DNA of 18,377 nucleotides, taken from CAYUUP01 sp964447925 (GTDB lineage Bacteria; Bacillota; Clostridia; Oscillospirales; Oscillospiraceae). Location: the NCBI GenBank assembly GCA_964447925.1, contig CAYUUP010000024.1, positions 1 through 18,377 on the forward strand, written 5' to 3'. A model generated the notes under the pieces. The model searched no databases and was not told the origin of the DNA. It saw only the letters and a list, made by a program, of their open reading frames with translations. This document shows, piece after piece, positions 14,767 through 18,377 of the stretch (position 1 is its first letter; every line of letters begins with the position of its first letter). The position numbers were made by a program, and so were the translations under genes.

Positions 14767-15849
14767 ATGGCAGACAGGGCTTTGATCGCCATGAGTGGCG
14801 GGGTGGATTCTAGCGTAGCTGCACTGCTGACCTTGGAACAGGGACTGGACTGCATAGGCGGAACAATGCGCCTCTTTTCCAATGAGGACGTGGGGCTTCC
14901 CCGAGAGCGAACCTGCTGCTCTCTGGACGATGCCGAGGACGCCCGCCAGGTCTGCTATCGGCTGAACATTCCCCACTATGTCTTTAATTTTTCCGACCGC
15001 TTCCGGCAGGACGTAATGGATCGCTTTGTCCAGGCATATGAGTGCGGACGCACGCCCAACCCCTGCATTGACTGCAACCGCTGGCTGAAATTTGACAAGC
15101 TGGCCCAGCGAGCCAGGGATCTGGATTGCAATTATATTGTCACCGGCCACTACGCCAGAATCGGTCGGGATAAAAATACCGGGCGCTGGCTGCTGCAAAA
15201 GGCAGCGGACACCCAAAAGGATCAGACCTATTTTCTCTACAGCATGACCCAGCGCCAATTGGCCCACACCCGGTTTCCCCTGGGCGGGCTAAAAAAGGAT
15301 CAGGTGCGGGCCAACGCCCAGGAACACGGCTTTGTCACCGCCGTAAAGCGGGAGAGCCAGGACATCTGCTTTGTTCCCAATGGGCGGTACGATGACTTTA
15401 TCCGCCGCTACACCGGTCGGGACTACCCCCCTGGAGATTTCGTGGATAGCCAGGGCAGAGTTGTTGGCAGACACAGGGGAATCATCTGTTACACTGTGGG
15501 ACAGCGGCGAGGGCTAGGCCTGGCCATGCCGGAGCCAGTGTATGTGCAGAGGATTGATCCCATCAACAACACCATCACTGTCTGTACAGACAAAGAGCTT
15601 TACAGTACAACGCTGGTGGCATCTCAACTGAATTTTATCTCCCTGCCTGACTTAAAGACGCCCCAGCGTCTCCAGGCCAAGGTACGCTACCGTCACCAGG
15701 AGCAGTGGGCCACTGCCCTGCAGACAGATGAAGACACGCTTCAGCTGGAATTTGACCAGCCGCAGCGGGCCATTGCCCCTGGCCAGGCGGTAGTGTTGTA
15801 TGACGGCAATACCGTTGTGGGAGGCGGTGTCATTGACCGCACAATGTAG
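14767..15849 (+). CDS. mnmA: tRNA 2-thiouridine(34) synthase MnmA
   Basis: An enzyme of 360 residues that thiolates wobble uridine 34 in tRNAs for Lys, Glu and Gln, using ATP and sulfur passed on from a cysteine desulfurase. The PP-loop SGGVDSS (10-16) binds ATP. The two catalytic cysteines are visible as Cys103 in CIDCNRWLKF and Cys201 in SQDICFVP, equivalent to Cys102 and Cys199 of the E. coli enzyme; TGHYARI and QKDQTYFLY are also typical. The C-terminal third is the beta-barrel domain. The frame is open upstream through the promoter; ATG at 14767 is preferred because GGAG lies 9 bases before it, though in-frame ATGs at 14752 and 14758 are possible. No desulfurase gene is adjacent. Confidence 0.93.
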   Translation: MADRALIAMSGGVDSSVAALLTLEQGLDCIGGTMRLFSNEDVGLPRERTCCSLDDAEDARQVCYRLNIPHYVFNFSDRFRQDVMDRFVQAYECGRTPNPCIDCNRWLKFDKLAQRARDLDCNYIVTGHYARIGRDKNTGRWLLQKAADTQKDQTYFLYSMTQRQLAHTRFPLGGLKKDQVRANAQEHGFVTAVKRESQDICFVPNGRYDDFIRRYTGRDYPPGDFVDSQGRVVGRHRGIICYTVGQRRGLGLAMPEPVYVQRIDPINNTITVCTDKELYSTTLVASQLNFISLPDLKTPQRLQAKVRYRHQEQWATALQTDEDTLQLEFDQPQRAIAPGQAVVLYDGNTVVGGGVIDRTM

Positions 15850-15860
15850 AGGAAACACAC

Positions 15861-15894
15861 AAAAGGCAGCTGCTCATCCAGGCAGCCGCCTTTT
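15861..15894. terminator. terminator between convergent mnmA and nudix genes
   Basis: Arms AAAAGGCAGCTG (15861-15872) and CAGCCGCCTTTT (15883-15894) pair with a single A-C mismatch around a 10-base loop. T residues end the plus-strand arm and A residues start it, so it can act in both directions. It begins 12 bases after the mnmA stop. Confidence 0.8.
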
Positions 15895-15910
15895 GCGTTC
15901 GTTTACAGCA

Positions 15911-16381
15911 TCAGATTGATAGTGCCTCACCATTCAAAACAGCGGAGGTCAATTTCTCTCCCCTATAGACCAGTTTCAAGGAGAAGAAAGGGACATCCCC
16001 GGTCAACAATCGGAGAAAAATCCTGTCTCCTTCCCAGCAGGGCAACTCTGACAAGTGGTTCCACTTTATCCATTTCAGTTCCCCTTCATCGCAGTCAACG
16101 AGGGTCCCAGTAAACCCATCGGCGGTAAACAGGTGCATATGCTCCCCTGGCCACTGGTCGGAGACAAAGGTGACGATGCCCCGATACTGCCAGCGGGTCA
16201 GGGTAAGTCCGGTTTCCTCTCGTATCTCCCGCAGCAGGCACTCCTCCGGACTCTCGTCCTCCAGAAATTTTCCGCCTACGCCAATCCATTTGTCCCGGTT
16301 CAAGTCATTCTTCTTTTTGACCCGGTGAAGCATCAAAACGTCATCCTCATGGCGAATGTAGCATAGCGTGGTCTGTATCAT
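15911..16381 (-). CDS. NUDIX hydrolase (MutT/8-oxo-dGTP diphosphatase-like)
   Basis: This protein has 156 residues. The complete Nudix box (37-59) reads GKFLEDE, seven residues, then REIREETGL, matching GX5EX7REUXEEXGU, so it should be an active Mg-dependent pyrophosphohydrolase. The N-terminus TTLCYIRHEDDVLMLHRVKK and the wording WIGVGGKFLEDES resemble 8-oxo-dGTP diphosphatases of the MutT/YjhB type, but substrate cannot be fixed from sequence. The ATG overlaps the galE stop by four bases (ATGA), so the two are translationally coupled. In view of that coupling, a nucleotide-sugar or housecleaning substrate is also possible. Confidence 0.88.
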   Translation of the reverse strand: MIQTTLCYIRHEDDVLMLHRVKKKNDLNRDKWIGVGGKFLEDESPEECLLREIREETGLTLTRWQYRGIVTFVSDQWPGEHMHLFTADGFTGTLVDCDEGELKWIKWNHLSELPCWEGDRIFLRLLTGDVPFFSLKLVYRGEKLTSAVLNGEALSI

Positions 16382-17394
16382 GCCCTATAACCGTTTGGAT
16401 TGTTCTTCTGCCAATTCCATGCGTCTCGGCACATATCGTCCAGTGTCTTCTCTGCCGTCCATCCCAGCACAATCCTGGCCTTCTCCGCGTCAGCATAACA
16501 CTCGGCAATGTCACCAGGCCGCCGTGCGGTAATCTCATAGGGAAGTTCTATGCCACTCTGCCGCTGGAATGCGGACACCACCTCCAGTACGCTGCTGCCC
16601 TTACCAGTACCCAAATTGATAATATCCACCCCTGTACGGCTGAGAGCATAGGGTACCGCTGCCACATGGCCCTTTGCCAAGTCTACCACATGGAGATAAT
16701 CCCGCACACCTGTGCCGTCCGGTGTGGGATAGTCATTGCCGAAAACCCGGAGCTTTTCCAGCTTGCCGGCCGCCACCTGAGTGATGTAAGGCATCAAATT
16801 ATTGGGGATACCACTGGGATCCTCCCCAATCCGACCGCTTTCATGGGCACCCACAGGGTTGAAATACCGCAACAGCACCACAGACAGGTTCGGATTGGCC
16901 ATCGCCGCATCAGTGAGAATCCCCTCGCAGAAGAGTTTTGTGCGGCCATAGGGATTGGTACAGCCAGTGGCGGCGTCCTCCCTCAAAGGCATCTGGGTGG
17001 ATGTGCCATAAACTGTGGCTGAAGACGAGAAGATAAAGGCATTGACTCTGTGGGCCTCCATAGCCTCTAGCAAGGTCAGCGTGCTGTCAATATTGTTGCG
17101 GTAGTATTGGAGGGGGATCTGCACCGACTCCCCCACCGCTTTCAATCCGGCAAAGTGAATCACTGCATCCACAGAATATTGGGTGAAAATCCCATCCAAA
17201 GCTGCGCGGTCCCGAACGTCTGCCTCATAAAAAGGGATAGATTGGCCAGTCAACTCTTCCACTCTGTGAACGCTCTCGGCACAGCTGTTGGACAGGTTGT
17301 CGATGATAACCACCTGGTGGCCGCTGGCGCACAGCTCCACTGCAGTGTGGCTGCCAATGTAACCGGCTCCGCCGGTAAGCAATACAGTTGCCAT
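16378..17394 (-). CDS. galE: UDP-glucose 4-epimerase
   Basis: A short-chain dehydrogenase-type enzyme of 338 residues that interconverts UDP-glucose and UDP-galactose with tightly bound NAD. It shows the NAD-binding GGAGYIGSH (8-16), the catalytic SSSATVYG with Ser124/Ser125, and the YxxxK pair Tyr149/Lys153 in YGRTK, with the same numbering as the E. coli enzyme. NPVGAHESGRIGEDP and ARRPGDIAECYAD are typical GalE segments. Length is standard. It has a good ribosome site, AAGGAGG, 9 bases upstream of the ATG, and its own promoter. No other Leloir genes are in the window, so the role is probably supply of UDP-galactose for envelope polysaccharide. Confidence 0.96.
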   Translation of the reverse strand: MATVLLTGGAGYIGSHTAVELCASGHQVVIIDNLSNSCAESVHRVEELTGQSIPFYEADVRDRAALDGIFTQYSVDAVIHFAGLKAVGESVQIPLQYYRNNIDSTLTLLEAMEAHRVNAFIFSSSATVYGTSTQMPLREDAATGCTNPYGRTKLFCEGILTDAAMANPNLSVVLLRYFNPVGAHESGRIGEDPSGIPNNLMPYITQVAAGKLEKLRVFGNDYPTPDGTGVRDYLHVVDLAKGHVAAVPYALSRTGVDIINLGTGKGSSVLEVVSAFQRQSGIELPYEITARRPGDIAECYADAEKARIVLGWTAEKTLDDMCRDAWNWQKNNPNGYRA

Positions 17395-17433
17395 AAGAAT
17401 TCCTCCTTGCCCGCAGGCCTTTTTTGCACTTTT

Positions 17434-17462
17434 ATTATATCACAGGCAAGTCGGGTTTGCAA
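17434..17462 (-). promoter_or_regulatory. sigma-A promoter for galE-nudix
   Basis: On the minus strand, -10 TATAAT (17434-17439) is preceded by TGA, an extended -10 (TGN), and -35 TTGCAA (17457-17462) lies 17 bases upstream. The -35 is two bases from the stop codon of the upstream small gene, and I see no clear terminator between, so galE may also be reached by read-through from the SOS-type promoter further up. Confidence 0.78.
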
Positions 17463-17464
17463 GC

Positions 17465-17716
17465 CTACGCCAGCAAAAGCTGTATGCAGATTGTAATGGC
17501 CACCGCCGCCACAGCCAGAGTGGCAGTCCCCTCCAGCCAACTTGCCCAGAAGGACTGCCGCTTCAGCTCCGGTCGATGGTTTACAGAACATTCGGAGACG
17601 GTTCCGGGGACAAATGTCCACTGAGACAGTGGGCGCCGATCCGGTTTTGGTGCCGCAGTACGGTAATCATCCAGTCGAATGACATTGTCACTTCTGATTT
17701 TTCGGGTACACTCCAT
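17465..17716 (-). CDS. small single-pass membrane protein behind a LexA-type promoter
   Basis: This is an 83-residue protein. Residues 1-60 are hydrophilic and basic (NVIRLDDYR near 11-19, then KPDRRPLSQW). The last 22 residues (about 62-83, TATLAVAAVAITICIQLLLA) form one membrane helix ending at the C-terminus, so it is probably tail-anchored with a cytoplasmic N-terminus. I do not recognise the family. A strong ribosome site, AGGGAGG, lies 8-9 bases before the ATG. The nearest strong promoter (17831-17859) is overlapped and followed by two LexA boxes. Small single-pass SOS proteins in other bacteria (YneA, SosA, ChiZ, DivS, SidA) block cell division, so an SOS division-inhibitor role is an attractive inference, but the tail-anchored topology differs from YneA and SosA. 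No LysM domain is present. Confidence 0.72.
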   Translation of the reverse strand: MECTRKIRSDNVIRLDDYRTAAPKPDRRPLSQWTFVPGTVSECSVNHRPELKRQSFWASWLEGTATLAVAAVAITICIQLLLA

Positions 17717-17748
17717 GGTGAATTCCTCCCTAGTTTAAATTTATCTCT

Positions 17749-17754
17749 ATTATA
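17749..17754 (-). promoter_or_regulatory. isolated -10-like TATAAT upstream of the small membrane gene
   Basis: On the minus strand TATAAT (17749-17754) stands 32 bases before the ATG, but the -35 position (GATTTA with 17 spacing) is not a match. It could be a weak secondary promoter giving LexA-independent basal expression, or chance AT-rich sequence. Confidence 0.3.
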
Positions 17755-17796
17755 CACGCCTTGATGTCCATTAAATCGGACTTTGGCTGCATGTGT

Positions 17797-17824
17797 GAAC
17801 GCCCGTTCTATGAAACTTATGTTC
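17797..17824 (-). promoter_or_regulatory. two LexA/SOS boxes
   Basis: Box 1 (17797-17808) on the minus strand reads GAACGGGCGTTC, a perfect GAAC-N4-GTTC that also fits the inner Bacillus pattern RNRY. Box 2 (17813-17824) reads GAACATAAGTTT, one mismatch in the arms. Centres are 16 bases apart. Box 2 covers the predicted start site and box 1 lies just downstream, a good geometry for repression of the promoter at 17831-17859. Confidence 0.72.
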
Positions 17825-17830
17825 TATTAT

Positions 17831-17859
17831 AGTATACTACAGATTTTCAGGCTTGTCAA
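17831..17859 (-). promoter_or_regulatory. sigma-A promoter, LexA-type, for the small membrane gene
   Basis: On the minus strand, perfect -35 TTGACA (17854-17859), a 17-base spacer and -10 TATACT (17831-17836). The predicted start near 17824 leaves a leader of about 108 nt to the ATG at 17716. The core elements are near consensus, as expected for an SOS gene silenced by a repressor. Confidence 0.8.
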
Positions 17860-18051
17860 CCCTTTTCGAGGAATTTTTGTGGGTACAGCTTGGACAGTCA
17901 GAAAATGATCCAACACAGGAGGCATAATTTCAAACATTACCAAGAAGCGCAAGTTGGAACATTCTTAAAAGCGACCGTTTCCTGTATATTTGTCTGGATT
18001 CAGGAAATGTCTTGTATCTATGAACTCCATGTAAAAATTGTGATGCTCTTA
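17860..18051. other. AT-rich intergenic DNA without a supported gene
   Basis: About 190 bases separate the SOS-type promoter from the marR promoter. An open frame on the plus strand (17890-18084) begins with TTG, has no ribosome site at suitable spacing and runs through the marR promoter, so it is not accepted. An AGGAGG at 17918-17923 has no ATG, GTG or TTG at usable distance. Composition is clearly lower in GC than the genes to the left. Confidence 0.5.
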
Positions 18052-18080
18052 TTGACAGGTAGCTGTAGCGGTGGTATTAT
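18052..18080 (+). promoter_or_regulatory. sigma-A promoter for the marR-family gene
   Basis: Perfect -35 TTGACA (18052-18057), a 17-base spacer and -10 TATTAT (18075-18080). The predicted start near 18087 falls on the left arm of the inverted repeat at 18086-18109. Confidence 0.85.
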
Positions 18081-18085
18081 ATAGT

Positions 18086-18109
18086 TCGCAAGCGATACTT
18101 CGCTTGCGA
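18086..18109 (+). promoter_or_regulatory. inverted repeat at the marR start site, candidate operator or 5' stem-loop
   Basis: Arms TCGCAAGCGA (18086-18095) and TCGCTTGCGA (18100-18109) are perfect complements around TACT. No U-tract follows, so it is not a terminator. MarR proteins bind palindromes over their own promoters, and this one covers the predicted start. In RNA it would also form a stable hairpin at the extreme 5' end. The arms are themselves nearly palindromic (TCGC..GCGA). Confidence 0.6.
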
Positions 18110-18133
18110 TTTGATTGTATTCGGAGGTTTAAA

Positions 18134-18377
18134 ATGATAGCGGTTTCTCAATTCAAAACAGCAACCAAGCTGGTACAGCTTGGAAATGCCGTTACCTATT
18201 TTAGGAACATCAAGGAGAAGGAAATCGGACTGACATCCGTCCAAAGTGATGTCATGCGCGCGATTTTAGAGAATCCGGGAATCACCGCCGTTATGCTGAA
18301 AGAAAAAATGAGGTTGTCACAGTCTACTATGGCCGGCATTCTCTCCCGCTTAGAGCGCAAGGGAATTATCATGAAAT
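18134..18377 (+). CDS. MarR-family transcriptional regulator (C-terminus beyond window)
   Basis: The first 81 residues are visible; the frame is open at the right edge, so the gene is cut by the window and not necessarily broken. Residues about 32-81 (LTSVQSDVMRAILENPGI, then LKEKMRLSQSTMAGILSRLE and RKGIIMK) match the winged-helix DNA-binding domain of MarR regulators, with SQSTMAGILSRLERKG as the recognition helix and start of the wing. The preceding helix (about 4-28) would form part of the dimer interface. ATG at 18134 follows GGAGG at 18123-18127. Codons are AT-richer than in the genes to the left, which may point to a separately acquired block. MarR genes often precede a multidrug exporter; that cannot be seen here. 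Confidence 0.88.
   Translation, partial: MIAVSQFKTATKLVQLGNAVTYFRNIKEKEIGLTSVQSDVMRAILENPGITAVMLKEKMRLSQSTMAGILSRLERKGIIMK

Noticed and set aside
17749..17777. Second strong promoter for the small membrane gene
   Set aside because: The -10 is perfect but no acceptable -35 exists at 16-18 bases; it is listed only as a weak element.
17890..18084. 64-residue open frame on the plus strand
   Set aside because: It starts with TTG, has no ribosome site, contains no recognisable motif and runs through the marR promoter.

Overview
The window looks like chromosomal DNA from a moderately GC-rich member of the Clostridia, most likely Oscillospiraceae (an Oscillibacter/Flavonifractor-like gut anaerobe). 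The organism call is an inference. It rests on Firmicute gene orders (ecfA1-ecfA2-ecfT-truA and xpaC-telA), Firmicute-style promoters and Shine-Dalgarno sites, a DUF5711-type gene, and a GC-rich codon bias. No rRNA, tRNA, CRISPR array or intact insertion sequence was found.

Layout. Positions 1-289 are non-coding, with a heptamer repeat and a GC-rich hairpin. ilvA/tdcB-type threonine ammonia-lyase (minus strand, 290-1504) has a promoter back to back with that of an envelope-stress operon, xpaC-telA-TPM protein (1652-4599), which ends at an intrinsic terminator. A second promoter at 4660-4688 starts a seven-gene plus-strand run: a class I methyltransferase, the energising module of an ECF vitamin/metal transporter (ecfA1, ecfA2, ecfT; every junction from the methyltransferase to ecfT is a 4-nt stop/start overlap), truA, a membrane-anchored DUF5711-like protein and a CvpA-like membrane protein. 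A large double-AAA+ Clp ATPase follows, with an N-terminal zinc finger, an unusually long coiled-coil middle domain and a ClpP-docking VGF loop. It ends at a strong bidirectional terminator shared with the convergent cysK.

cysK (minus) and mnmA (plus) are divergent and both have consensus promoters. One makes cysteine and the other puts sulfur on tRNA, so this is a small sulfur-use cluster. mnmA converges on a galE-nudix pair (minus strand, translationally coupled).

Upstream of galE lies a short gene (17465-17716, minus) for an 83-residue protein with one C-terminal membrane segment. Its far-upstream promoter (17831-17859) is followed directly by two LexA/SOS boxes (17797-17824), so it is probably a DNA-damage-induced membrane protein. 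This is the most interesting candidate in the window. From about 17860 to the right edge the DNA becomes AT-richer and holds a MarR-family regulator cut by the window end. An 10-bp inverted repeat sits on its predicted transcription start, a plausible autoregulatory operator.
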